Assembly (NCBI RefSeq): GCF_003072625.1
Contig: NZ_CP027805.1
Location: 1,821,501 to 1,885,500 of the forward strand
Direction of reading: 5' to 3'
DNA: 64,000 bases
Origin: Limosilactobacillus reuteri
GTDB lineage: Bacteria > Bacillota > Bacilli > Lactobacillales > Lactobacillaceae
The position numbers were made by a program, and so were the translations under genes. Shown piece after piece: positions 44,053-52,363 of this stretch (position 1 is the stretch's first letter; the number at the start of each line of letters is the position of its first letter). Below the pieces are notes generated by a model that saw only the letters and a list, made by a program, of their open reading frames with translations, was not told where the DNA came from and did no database searches.

Positions 44053-45194
44053 CGATTATCACCACGCGTCGCAACCTCCGCAAAATATTGATAAAGTTGC
44101 GCTACAGAGCCTTGGGGATGTTTGATGGCTTGTTCATACATTGCTTGCAAGAGGTCAATGAAATCTTCACCAACTGTTTGAACAATCGCATACTGACCAT
44201 CCTCACTAACTAATTGAAGATACTTAATAAATAGAGCTGCCTCTTCTTCGGATGCCAACTTAGGACTGAGCCATGACCGTAATACTTGAATTTTGGTTGC
44301 TTCATCAGCATTTTCAAACTGCTCCTTGCCATTTTTAGCATCTTTCAAGATCGCTACTGTAAGCTCTTGACCCTGCGCAAGGACAAACTGAGCAAAGGCC
44401 ACCCCTACTTCGTCACCTAAGTCACCACTAAATATATCTGCAGCAAGTTCTTTTTGCATTTTCTGATCTAACGCCTGTAATTGATCAAGATTGCGGGAAA
44501 CTCTTTCCCAAGCACGTGGCGTGGGAGCCAAATCTTCATTGTTCGGATCAATAACTAATAATTGTTCAGGGTATTGCGTAAGATAGGCGGAAACAAGGTC
44601 ATTAATTCCAGCGGTCTTGGCCCATTTTAACCATTCAGCCATCGAACTCGTCATTACTAAACGAACTGTCCGATCTTTAATTGCAGCATCCCCAGTCGCA
44701 ACACCATATTCACGATCGGTAAAACCTGTCATCGTAGAATCGGGATTCTCCGCAATAATGATCTGCGCTGTGGAAGGCAACCGCAAAGAATTAATCTTTC
44801 GTTGAAGGACCAGGTTCATTAATTCACTTTGAACAGCTTGCGTTCCACGATTAAATTCATCTAAAAACCAAATAATTGATTGATTAGGATGGGCCTCAGC
44901 ATACTTAATAATGCTGACCAAAGTTTCAGAGTAACCAAATTGCACATTTGCAAGGCGGCCGTAATTTTTCGTTTCAACAAAGGATTCACTGGTCAAGGGG
45001 GGAACCGGAATTGCAAGGTCTCCTTTTTCACTTAAGCTGACAACCGTAGTAAATAATGCCGCATTCAGATTAGCAGCAATTTCACGAACTAAAGCAGATT
45101 TACCGATGCCCGCATCCCCGACAATATTCGGAACATTACCCGCATCAAGAACAACAGGAACTGCCGTTAATAGTTGTTGATAAGTTAGCGCCAT
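44049..45194 (-). CDS. MoxR-type AAA+ ATPase
   Basis: The 381-residue protein has Walker A GDAGIGKSALVREIA near residue 25, Walker B IIWFLDEFNRG near residue 108, and the sensor region IIIAENPDSTMTGF. MoxR ATPases act with vWA partners as chaperone-like machines that mature or remodel protein complexes. ATG 45194 follows AAGGGG, which lies in the last codons of the aag gene. The upstream IS5 insertion in aag sits inside the same transcription unit and could reduce or drive its expression. Confidence 0.88.
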   Translation of the reverse strand: MALTYQQLLTAVPVVLDAGNVPNIVGDAGIGKSALVREIAANLNAALFTTVVSLSEKGDLAIPVPPLTSESFVETKNYGRLANVQFGYSETLVSIIKYAEAHPNQSIIWFLDEFNRGTQAVQSELMNLVLQRKINSLRLPSTAQIIIAENPDSTMTGFTDREYGVATGDAAIKDRTVRLVMTSSMAEWLKWAKTAGINDLVSAYLTQYPEQLLVIDPNNEDLAPTPRAWERVSRNLDQLQALDQKMQKELAADIFSGDLGDEVGVAFAQFVLAQGQELTVAILKDAKNGKEQFENADEATKIQVLRSWLSPKLASEEEAALFIKYLQLVSEDGQYAIVQTVGEDFIDLLQAMYEQAIKHPQGSVAQLYQYFAEVATRGDNR

Positions 45195-45772
45195 TATTTA
45201 CCCCTTCCAGCCATGACATTCCAGATCCATGCCTTGTTTTTTCACGTTTGATACATAGGGATTGCCTTTTACATAAAAGCGGCGTGGACTTAACCCGTCC
45301 TTTCCCTTTAAATTAACTCCAATCCGCGCAGAAATAGCTATTTCTCCAGGAATTTTATAATTATGTAAATCAACCGTTAGTGGACTTGTTTCCATTGGCT
45401 GCCCGTCTAAGTCTCGTGAATGAATTCCAAGAGCTTGTACTAATTTACCGGGACCGTTAGTAATATTTACCCCTGACATGTGCCGATTTTCGATCATTTT
45501 GTCGATGTTTAGCGCCGGTTCTATTCCGCGAAGTAAAATTCCTTGAGGTTCCTCTGCATCCTGAACCACAATATCAAAACAATAATGGCCACGGATTTGG
45601 TATAGGTAAATATTTCCGGGCATCCCATACAAAGATTCCGAGTAGCCTGTGCGCCGTCCATTAAAGGCATGCGATGCAGAATCTTTTTCTCCTAAATATG
45701 CTTCTGTTTCAACAATATAACCACCAATGATCCCATTTTCAGTTTGGTATTTTACTAGGGTCCGTCTGAAAA

Positions 45773-46204
45773 CTACTTAAGTAAGATGCAAATTGAGGCA
45801 ATGTAAACCGTAGCCAGATAAACATGAGCGAGCTTATCATAACGCGTTGCAATCCTACGAAAGTTCTTCAACTGATTGAAGAAGTTCTCAATCAAATGGC
45901 GCTCACAATAAACGTGGTAATCACAGGTCCACTTGTCTTTGGTATTTTCCTTTGGCGGAATGGTATAGACGGCTGCTTTATCTTTAATATACTGGCGAAG
46001 TTTCGCGGTGCCATAGGCTTTATCCGCGATAATATTTGATTGAGAAATATCGAAGCCTTCCAGCAACTCACTGGCAACTTGGCTATCATGTACTTGACCA
46101 CCTGTTAGGCGAAAACCCAAGGGATTCCCTAATCCGTCAACGAGTGCGTGAATCTTGGTCGTTCGGCCACCTCGACTTAGTCCAATAGCTTGATTTTCGA
46201 CCAT
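45773..46204 (-). CDS. IS5-type transposase, C-terminal frame, copy 2
   Basis: A 143-residue catalytic frame identical in sequence to copy 1, with Asp, Asp and Glu residues in TTKIHALVD, NIIADKAYG and ENFFNQLKNF. It is joined to the N-terminal frame by a probable -1 frameshift at the eight-A run (46215-46222 on the opposite strand). Confidence 0.88.
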   Translation of the reverse strand: MVENQAIGLSRGGRTTKIHALVDGLGNPLGFRLTGGQVHDSQVASELLEGFDISQSNIIADKAYGTAKLRQYIKDKAAVYTIPPKENTKDKWTCDYHVYCERHLIENFFNQLKNFRRIATRYDKLAHVYLATVYIASICILLK

Positions 46205-46548
46205 ACATTCGGCGTTTTTTTTGCCCCAGTGGCCTTTTGATGCGCTCGAACGATCGTTGAATCTAAGCTCAAGTTTTCCATCTCGGGATCGTCAATCAAT
46301 TTGAGAAAAACCTGTTCGAACAAGTTTGAACTTACCCAGGCTCGGAAGCGACTATACACCGTTTTCCAAGAGCCATAGCGTTCAGGTAGATCACGCCAAG
46401 GAGCCCCGCTGCGCATGAGCCAGAGGACAGCGTTGAGGGCGGTACGGTTGTCTAGGCTTGATGGACGGCCAGTCCGGTATGGCGGGAAGTATCCTTTGAT
46501 TCGGTCCCACTGAGCATCTTCCAGTTCGTATCGTTTAGGTGTTGTCAT
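46177..46548 (-). CDS. IS5-type transposase, N-terminal frame, copy 2
   Basis: A 123-residue N-terminal frame starting [15 protein letters not shown] at ATG 46548, with Val for Ile in ALNAVLWLM and Glu for Asp in DDPEMEN compared with copy 1. It overlaps the catalytic frame after the slippery run. Confidence 0.88.
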   Translation of the reverse strand: MTTPKRYELEDAQWDRIKGYFPPYRTGRPSSLDNRTALNAVLWLMRSGAPWRDLPERYGSWKTVYSRFRAWVSSNLFEQVFLKLIDDPEMENLSLDSTIVRAHQKATGAKKTPNVWSKIKLLD

Positions 46549-46744
46549 CGGAATGCCTCGATTCGTTTTTCCTCAGATTATACCTGAATTTTTAGTTTTC
46601 AGACAGTCCCTAGTTTCCCTAAAAGATCCTTCGCAATTTCGACTGTAGGCCGTCCAGTAAAAAATTGTTGATATTTTGTTAGCATATTTATTTTCCTCCT
46701 AAAAAGAACTATCCTAAACATAACACTAATTAAAGGAGATTGGC

Positions 46745-47119
46745 ATGATGGAACTAAAAATTGAACGAATCTATACTAAACCTGTTGATTTAGATGGTTA
46801 TCGTATCCTCGTTGACCGCATTTGGCCACGCGGGATTTCAAAAGAAAATGCACATCTTGATAAGTGGCTCAAAGAAGTCGGACCCAGTACTGAGCTGCGG
46901 AAATGGTTTGGTCATGATGTGGCTCGCTATCCAGAATTCAAAGAGCGTTATCTAGCAGAATTAACCAACAATCCTGTTTACTATAATTCATTAAAGGCAA
47001 TTGTCCAAAGTCAGTTGCCAAGCCAAAACGTTATTCTCCTTTACGGGGCAAAAGATGAAGAACATAATCAAGCAGTTATTATTGCTGACAAGCTTCGAAA
47101 AGATTTACAACTAATATAA
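46745..47119 (+). CDS. DUF488-family protein (YeaO-like)
   Basis: The 124-residue protein has the DUF488 marks VDRIWPRGISKENAHLDKWLKEVGPS in outline, LRKWFGHD and VILLYGAKDEEHNQA. Members may be nucleic-acid- or stress-related; function is not established. ATG 46745 (or 46748) follows AAAGGAG. It is divergent from the broken aag gene, with a 59-bp gap that must hold both promoters. Confidence 0.85.
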   Translation: MMELKIERIYTKPVDLDGYRILVDRIWPRGISKENAHLDKWLKEVGPSTELRKWFGHDVARYPEFKERYLAELTNNPVYYNSLKAIVQSQLPSQNVILLYGAKDEEHNQAVIIADKLRKDLQLI

Positions 47120-47409
47120 ATCAATAATTTTGTATTTTTTAGGAATAATTTGTTTTATAATAATATGTGAGGATTTTATTCATAATTCTCTAGTACCCAT
47201 TGTTTCACTGACCTAGTTATATAAATTCCTTTTAAAGGTATCAATACCACAAAGGTTTTTTATAAGCTTTTTAGTGACCTTTTCTAGTCGTGCAATTAGA
47301 ATTACGGGTATCAATAACCCCTTAGTTTCATTTTGAAACAATTATCTGATAAGGTGGAAGTCTATTATTGAAGTGGTGAGTAGACTTCTGCTTTATATTT
47401 TTAAATCAA
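47120..47409. other. Intergenic region with several short inverted repeats, no gene
   Basis: No coding frame is visible. Palindromes GGTATCAATACC (47237-47248), GGGTATCAATAACCC (47306-47320) and TTTCATTTTGAAA (about 47327-47339) lie within 105 bp, and a hairpin GAAGTCTA/TAGACTTC (47358-47387) followed by T-rich DNA could terminate transcription. Function unknown. Confidence 0.5.
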
Positions 47410-47583
47410 TTATTTATCAGCCCAACTACGACCATCAAGCTCACCAGCGGCATTGATTAGACGTTGTGCTTGTCTAAGCATTAACTGATCTAATGCCCGG
47501 TAAAAGGCTTGATCTTCATATGTTGGGCTATTTTTCATTAATTTTGTTAGTTCTTCATGTGCCCATTGTTGATTCTCATTCAT
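47410..47583 (-). CDS. Small hypothetical protein, 57 residues
   Basis: A short frame from ATG 47583, three bases after the stop of the oxidoreductase gene, with GAGGATGACTAAA providing a ribosome-binding site inside the last codons of that gene. The product is polar and helical (MNENQQWAHEELTKLM start, GRSWADK end). No family is recognised. The tight coupling argues that it is real. Confidence 0.65.
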   Translation of the reverse strand: MNENQQWAHEELTKLMKNSPTYEDQAFYRALDQLMLRQAQRLINAAGELDGRSWADK

Positions 47584-47585
47584 TT

Positions 47586-48269
47586 TTAGTCATCCTCTTT
47601 TTCTCGTAACCAGCCGATAGAAGTGTGTAAATCATCTAGCTCTTCTTGCTGGTCTTGTAAAAGTGATAATAATTGTTCTAATTTAGCTTGTTGAAGAGGA
47701 TCTAACTCGCGAGCGATTTTGGCGTTAAGGCGACCGATAAACCATTGCGTCTGGTCACTAAAATGCAAGAATTTATCTAAGGTCAAATATTGCTGATAGT
47801 GGATAAATAATGACTGTCGCTCTTCTTCACTCTGTTCGGCAAATTGATAGATCGGTAATGGTGGCAAATACTTCATCCCCATTGCGTGCGCTAAAGCCTG
47901 ATATGGTCGTAAAATTTCAGCAATTGCATATCCTTGACTGGCGCCTGGTTGAAAGGCAGAGGCAGGATGAGCAACCGTCGTAACAATCCCCAATTCGCGG
48001 CCCTTTAGCAAATAGCTACTTGTAAGTTGTGAATTACATACCTCATCAAGCCATTGCTTTAAGATCGCTGGCGCACTATACCAATATAGCGGAAATTGAA
48101 AAATAATTCGGGTTGCCAATTTAAGTAATTCCTGCTCTTGAGAAATATCAAAAGGTGTTTTTAATTCATGCCACATAACGTTATTTTCATCATCAGCGGC
48201 TGCCTTTAAAAATGATTCAGTCGATGAATTCGCAAGTTGAGGGTGAGCCACTATTACCAGTGTTTTCAT
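47586..48269 (-). CDS. Flavodoxin-fold NAD(P)H oxidoreductase
   Basis: The 227-residue protein belongs to the Flavodoxin_2 (KefF/MdaB/NQO-like) family. TLVIVAHPQLANSSTESFL is the FMN-phosphate loop, FQFPLYWYSAPAILKQWLDEV the conserved middle, and YLLKGRELGIVTTVAHPAS the later strand. It probably reduces quinones or electrophiles with NAD(P)H. A C-terminal extension of about 40 charged residues is unusual. ATG 48269 follows AAAGGAG; GTG 48278 overlaps that site. It sits in a three-gene operon with a 106-residue protein before and a 57-residue protein after. Confidence 0.88.
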   Translation of the reverse strand: MKTLVIVAHPQLANSSTESFLKAAADDENNVMWHELKTPFDISQEQELLKLATRIIFQFPLYWYSAPAILKQWLDEVCNSQLTSSYLLKGRELGIVTTVAHPASAFQPGASQGYAIAEILRPYQALAHAMGMKYLPPLPIYQFAEQSEEERQSLFIHYQQYLTLDKFLHFSDQTQWFIGRLNAKIARELDPLQQAKLEQLLSLLQDQQEELDDLHTSIGWLREKEDD

Positions 48270-48274
48270 CAATT

Positions 48275-48595
48275 TCACTCCTTTAATTCTGCAAGGCCTT
48301 GTTTCAAGACATCTTCTGTAACACCGACAGTTAAAAATCGTTGCAGCGGCGTTTCGCTATGACGATCCTTAAAAGCCATTGGTTCTGCTTTTAGAATTAC
48401 AACAGTCAAGTTATTTTCCGTCAGCATTAACTGACCTGGATGATTAAATTTCCCTTTAGTATGTTTTCCAGTTCGCCAAGTATGTAATTTTGCCTCGCCA
48501 TTTTGGTCAAATTTCAACTGATACTTTCCGCTAGCATCTGTTTCGACGGGAATCCCGGTAAACTTTTGAACATCATACTTATCTTTTTTACTCAT
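48275..48595 (-). CDS. Hypothetical 106-residue protein
   Basis: A small, mildly basic protein from ATG 48595 behind AAGGA. It reads like a beta-rich fold (GKYQLKFDQNGEAKLHTWRTGKH; NNLTVVILKAEPM). I do not recognise a family. Its stop lies a few bases from the oxidoreductase start, so the two genes are coupled. Confidence 0.65.
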   Translation of the reverse strand: MSKKDKYDVQKFTGIPVETDASGKYQLKFDQNGEAKLHTWRTGKHTKGKFNHPGQLMLTENNLTVVILKAEPMAFKDRHSETPLQRFLTVGVTEDVLKQGLAELKE

Positions 48596-48625
48596 AATAT
48601 ATCCTTCTTAGTAATTAATCTAATT

Positions 48626-49585
48626 TTACGGTTCAGCTTTTAATTGGTCCACATAGGTATTAGCCTCATCCTGTTGGTCTTTACTTGTGTAGTAATTATT
48701 TATCAAATTCGTAACAGTGGTATGCGTAGTAGTCATTCGTGCCCCTGCCACACTTTGATTTTCAGTTGGTTCAATCATTCTAATTGTGACGTCATTTCCT
48801 TTACGTTTAAACCAAATATAGCTAGTTGGATCACCCTGTGTTGTTATATATTGATAATCCGCAGTTTCACCATAACCATAATGCGTTCCGTAATACATTT
48901 CACCATTTTGAACCTCATTCTTAAACCAATCAGGGTTCTTTAACAATGCAACTAATGTTCCTAGCTGCTGGGTAGTTAATCCGTCCTTATCCGTAAGTGT
49001 AACTTTACCACGCATATCAATAATTTGGGTGTTTTTTGCTACTTTCAAAACACGATTAACTTCCCCATGAGTTTTGGCATACGTCACCATTTCAGCGAGT
49101 GTTACGCCTGTTTTGCGAATACCATTACTACTGTTCGCATAGTAAACCTTATTTCCGACAATTGTATAGTAGGTTGAATTTAAACGATCGCCATCTTTAT
49201 CACTTGCGGAAGTTAATTTAATAGTATATAAAACTTTGGCACCCTTAGGATAAGTCTTAGCAGAGGGCCCCTCTCCCCATGGCACTGCACCTTTATCATA
49301 AATCTTAACCGTTGCTCCCTGATCATTGTTTTCCATATCAGCAGAATAATCGTAATCATTTGCACCTGGCATATGGGCATCACGATAATACAATACAAGA
49401 GCAGCAGTTTGTTCAGGTGTTAATCGTTCAGCGTTTAGTGCTGTATCGTCCCCTATTTGTTGTGTACTCGATAAAGAACTAGTCATACTACTAGCTGATC
49501 TATTAGTACTTGAGGATGTTCTCCCACAAGCTACCCCGACCAGCATCGTCAATGAAAGCATCAAAATTAGTGCTATTTTTCTCAT
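48626..49585 (-). CDS. Predicted lipoprotein of unknown function
   Basis: The 319-residue protein starts with a lipoprotein signal peptide: MRKIALILMLSLTMLVGVAC, with Cys at residue 20 as the acylated residue. A serine/threonine-rich spacer follows (about residues 22-45), then a globular part with LTPEQTAALVLYYRD and a Tyr-rich stretch GEMYYGTHYGYGE. Its layout (lipobox, S/T spacer, LTxEQ helix) resembles surface lipoproteins common in lactobacilli. It is anchored outside the membrane and probably heads or stands apart from the downstream three-gene operon. Confidence 0.8.
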   Translation of the reverse strand: MRKIALILMLSLTMLVGVACGRTSSSTNRSASSMTSSLSSTQQIGDDTALNAERLTPEQTAALVLYYRDAHMPGANDYDYSADMENNDQGATVKIYDKGAVPWGEGPSAKTYPKGAKVLYTIKLTSASDKDGDRLNSTYYTIVGNKVYYANSSNGIRKTGVTLAEMVTYAKTHGEVNRVLKVAKNTQIIDMRGKVTLTDKDGLTTQQLGTLVALLKNPDWFKNEVQNGEMYYGTHYGYGETADYQYITTQGDPTSYIWFKRKGNDVTIRMIEPTENQSVAGARMTTTHTTVTNLINNYYTSKDQQDEANTYVDQLKAEP

Positions 49586-49649
49586 AAAGATACTCCCTAC
49601 AGATTTTATATTTAAAGTTTTATTATACCTTAATATTTAGGAGTTACCT

Positions 49650-49680
49650 AAAAAGCCTCCATAATTGATTTGGAGACTTC
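49650..49680 (-). terminator. Intrinsic terminator after the Rpn-type gene
   Basis: On the reverse strand AGTCTCCA and TGGAGGCT pair around a nine-base loop and run into T residues. Confidence 0.7.
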
Positions 49681-49803
49681 CCTTTCATTTTATTCAGCAA
49701 AATAATCCTTAATTTCTTTGTCTGACAGGTCAAACTTTCCTTTTATTTCTTTCTTGATTGTTGTTTCATCAATATTTAGCTCTCTCATTGCCACAATAGA
49801 TGT

Positions 49804-50879
49804 CCTGAAATGTCAATTTAAATTAGAAAAAAGGTGAAAGTTGTTCTTCTGTGACATGACTCAAGAATACTTCTAATGGTGTACGATAATTAAGAGATTT
49901 TCGTGGGATATTGTTGCGACGATGCATTAGCTGAGTGACTAGTTCGTCTGGTAAATCGCGAAAATCTAGCTTTTTACTAAGACCATCACGACGCAAGAGG
50001 CCGTTATTATTTTCGTTTAGCCCTCGTTGATTGGGAGCACCGACTTCCGCAAAATAGGTGTGAAGATCATACTTATTGGCTATTTCTCGCCATCCAGCAA
50101 ATTCTTTCCCGTTATCAAAAGTAATTGATTTAACAAAGTGACGTGGCAGTTTAGCGAGCCATTGATCAAGCTGGCAATTCACTGCTTCGTCTGTTTTATG
50201 ATGAATATTAAGGACAATCATTACTTTGGATTGTCGCTCTACTAGCGTCATTACCGCTCCGCGGTGAGCTTTACCTTGAACTGTATCAGCTTCAAAGTGC
50301 CCAAATTCATGTTGGTAATGCGGAAAATCACGATATCGTTGATAGATACTGCGTCCTAATTGGCCAGCTTTACCACGACGTTCCACATAGCCATTGGGAT
50401 GGCGTTTTCCTTTCATCGGTAGCTGTTTAACGGAAAAGCCATACTGATTGCGGGCAAACATGCGATAAAGGGTGCGCATACTGCAGCTAATTGGGTGTTC
50501 ATGACGACCAATAATAGTATCAGGAGTCCAACCCGCCTTGATTTGCGCATGGATATAGTTAACTTCGATAGTTGGCAGTTGGGTCTGCTTCCGACCACAA
50601 CGACGCTTATGACGCTGATAAGTCTGAAGATATTGGTCGATGGTTTTACCGTCATTGAGGAAACGATAAACACGATAGATGGTTTCTTGACTACGCTGAA
50701 GTAATTTAGCAGCCCGATAAGCTTTAGTACCTTGATACCAAAAATCAGCTATGAGAGTTAATTCACGTGTGGTAAGATGTTTAGAGGTCATTTGTGATTG
50801 CCTTTCTTTTGATTAGGGATATTCAAAAGTCTATCACAAATGGCTTTTTATTTTTTCTAACTTAATTTTACAAACGACG
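49804..50879 (-). mobile_element. IS30-family element, copy C
   Basis: A 1,076-bp element with ends CGTCGTTTGTAAAATTAAG and AAATTGACATTTCAGG (coding strand), flanked by TGT on both sides (49801-49803 and 50880-50882). It shares ends and leader with copies A and D but its transposase is clearly diverged, so it is a related, separate member of the group. Confidence 0.9.
49823..50791 (-). CDS. IS30-family transposase, copy C
   Basis: A 322-residue transposase with helix-turn-helix N terminus (LTTRELTLIADFWYQGTKAYR) and DDE core (FGHFEADTVQG, ITFDNGKEFAGW, RGLNENNNGLLRR). It aligns along its length with copy A but differs at roughly a quarter to a third of positions. Complete. The start codon is in a hairpin whose arms differ from copy A by a compensating base pair. 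Confidence 0.92.
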   Translation of the reverse strand: MTSKHLTTRELTLIADFWYQGTKAYRAAKLLQRSQETIYRVYRFLNDGKTIDQYLQTYQRHKRRCGRKQTQLPTIEVNYIHAQIKAGWTPDTIIGRHEHPISCSMRTLYRMFARNQYGFSVKQLPMKGKRHPNGYVERRGKAGQLGRSIYQRYRDFPHYQHEFGHFEADTVQGKAHRGAVMTLVERQSKVMIVLNIHHKTDEAVNCQLDQWLAKLPRHFVKSITFDNGKEFAGWREIANKYDLHTYFAEVGAPNQRGLNENNNGLLRRDGLSKKLDFRDLPDELVTQLMHRRNNIPRKSLNYRTPLEVFLSHVTEEQLSPFF

Positions 50880-51890
50880 TGTTTTAATTATCGTCTGCTG
50901 ATTTTCGTGCAATTTTTGTTCTTTTTTCTGAATTAGCTGTTCTTTTTCTTTGAGTCGATCCTGGCCTTCTTTAATTTCACGTTTACTTTTCTGGATCTCT
51001 CGTTTGCCTTTTTGAACCTCGTTTTTGCCTTCTAGAATCTCTCGTCTACTTTTCTGAAGTTCACGTTTGCCATCCCGTATCCTACGTTCACCCTCACGAA
51101 TCTTTTTCTCGCGCATTTCTTGATCCATTTCATATACTGAACGTCGCATGTATTCCGACCTCCATTTCCGGTTCCGCTTTACAACTGCTATTCTCTCCTT
51201 TAATTTTACGACAAGCGGATCGGTCGCTTCAACTTCTCGCTGGGCAATCGCCTGCATCTTAGGATCAACATCGTGACGCAAGGAAGGGACGTTAAATAAG
51301 ATATCGGTTTGTCCATCTTCTATAATTTGTTCGGGAATTTCATCTATATGCTTATGTAACACATAGCGTTGCTGACCAAGTTGGAATGGGTCAAAATTGC
51401 AGAAGAAAATCACATAGGAATCATCAGCTTGTTCATATGGCTGCCCTTTATCATAGGCTTCCATTGAGCTAGCAGTTTGATAATAACGAATTCGTTTAGC
51501 GATATTGTGGTGATCAGCTACTTGCATCTCAATGTCATAATGGTTGCCTTGTTCGTCGGTCGTATAGATATCAAAACGCACTGCCTTAGCATCAGGAGCG
51601 ACAGTAAATTCTTGCTGGTTATTAGGCAACTTAATCTTTTTAATATGCAAGTCCGGTAAGATCCGACGTAAAACTTCTAAACAAATATCATAATCAAGCA
51701 TCACCTTGTTAAAGATGTAGTCATCAGCCAAGCCCGCCATCTCCCACTTTTTGCGCAAGAATTCATTCATCCTTATATCCCCCTGTTAAATAGTTCTATA
51801 AAGATATATACGTAAAAGACAAGGATTTGCACTTTTTTACTCAATATTTTTCCAATGTATCATTAATGCATATTAATAATGCTTTATCTT

Positions 51891-51918
51891 TTGGCTATGG
51901 ATAAGATTCGACTATAAT
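51891..51918 (+). promoter_or_regulatory. Promoter of small membrane protein gene
   Basis: TTGGCT (51891-51896) and TATAAT (51913-51918) are 16 bp apart, about 80 bp before the ATG. Confidence 0.6.
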
Positions 51919-51996
51919 AGATAGTGAAAAGTAAATCTTCTTTATTAGGTATTATCTATGGTATGTGTAGATAGGATGTTGAAAGGAAGTAATACT

Positions 51997-52281
51997 ATGT
52001 TCGACGTTATCTTTTGGATTCTTGCAATCTGGTTTGTAGTAAACGTTGTATGGATGTGGTTTGCCCTTAACAATCAAATTCTACAAAAGACATTCGCATG
52101 GATTAATGTATGTGCTATCGTAATTGGTTTTGGGGTATACTACGGCATGACACACGACGGCAACGCACTTAATGGCTGGTTCCTTACAATGAATTGGGTC
52201 AACATTGCAATTGCTGCTATCCAATTCTACTTTGGTTATCGTGAAAACAGCGTTACCCACAACGGTCACACAACCGCATGA
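51997..52281 (+). CDS. Small membrane protein, three segments
   Basis: From ATG 51997, which follows AAAGGAAG, the 94-residue protein has three hydrophobic segments (VIFWILAIWFVVNVVWMWFA; FAWINVCAIVIGFGVYYG; WVNIAIAAIQFYFGY) and a short polar tail. I do not recognise a characterised family. A good promoter and terminator make it a single-gene unit. Confidence 0.75.
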   Translation: MFDVIFWILAIWFVVNVVWMWFALNNQILQKTFAWINVCAIVIGFGVYYGMTHDGNALNGWFLTMNWVNIAIAAIQFYFGYRENSVTHNGHTTA

Positions 52282-52305
52282 TTGGTTTACTTTTCAACTT
52301 ATAAG

Positions 52306-52348
52306 AAACCGGATAATGAATCTTATAATGGTTCGTTACCCGGTTTTT
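52306..52348 (+). terminator. Intrinsic terminator after small membrane protein gene
   Basis: AAACCGGATAA and TTACCCGGTTT pair with one mismatch around a loop and are followed by T residues. The stem may also end the converging permease transcript. Confidence 0.75.
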
Positions 52349-52363
52349 CATGTATTTATTACA

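Larger units (their letters stand above)
45759..46609 (-). mobile_element. IS5-family (IS427-type) element, copy 2
   Basis: An 851-bp element with the same terminal repeats as copy 1, flanked by CTAG at 45755-45758 and 46610-46613, inserted in the aag gene in the same orientation as that gene. Only a few bases differ from copy 1 (one changes Asp to Glu in LIDDPEMEN). Confidence 0.92.
45198..46685 (-). pseudogene. 3-Methyladenine DNA glycosylase (AAG/MPG) split by IS5
   Basis: The N-terminal part starts at ATG 46685 behind GGAGG (MLTKYQQFFTGRPTVEIAKD) and reaches CTAG, where the 851-bp IS5 element sits. It resumes as VKYQTENGIIGG, YIVETEAYLGEKDSASHAFNG and YGMPGNIYLYQIRG, and ends CHGWKG. Removing the IS and one CTAG restores a complete frame of about 210 codons. 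The YIVETEAY region holds the catalytic Glu of this base-excision-repair enzyme. It heads the MoxR/vWA operon. Clearly disrupted. Confidence 0.9.
49690..51770 (-). pseudogene. Rpn/PD-(D/E)XK transposase-like nuclease gene split by IS30
   Basis: From ATG 51770 the protein has the Rpn-family nuclease core (RFDIYTTDEQGNHYDIEMQV with Asp and E-x-Q, then RIRYYQTASSM) and a long coiled coil built of about ten seven-residue repeats (DGKRELQ, KSRREIL, EGKNEVQ, KGKREIQ, KSKREIK). At ACA the IS30 copy C enters. Beyond it the frame resumes as TSIVAMRELNIDETTIKKEI and ends DYFAE at 49690. Removing the IS and one ACA restores the frame. Rpn proteins are recombination-promoting DNases; this copy lacks its C-terminal end unless the IS leaves. 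Confidence 0.85.

Noticed and set aside
42463-45194. MoxR/vWA cluster as a ternary phage-defence system
   Set aside because: No effector such as a nuclease, protease with a defence fold, or transmembrane killer is present, and the set is linked to repair and peptidase housekeeping genes. Kept only as an uncharacterised complex.
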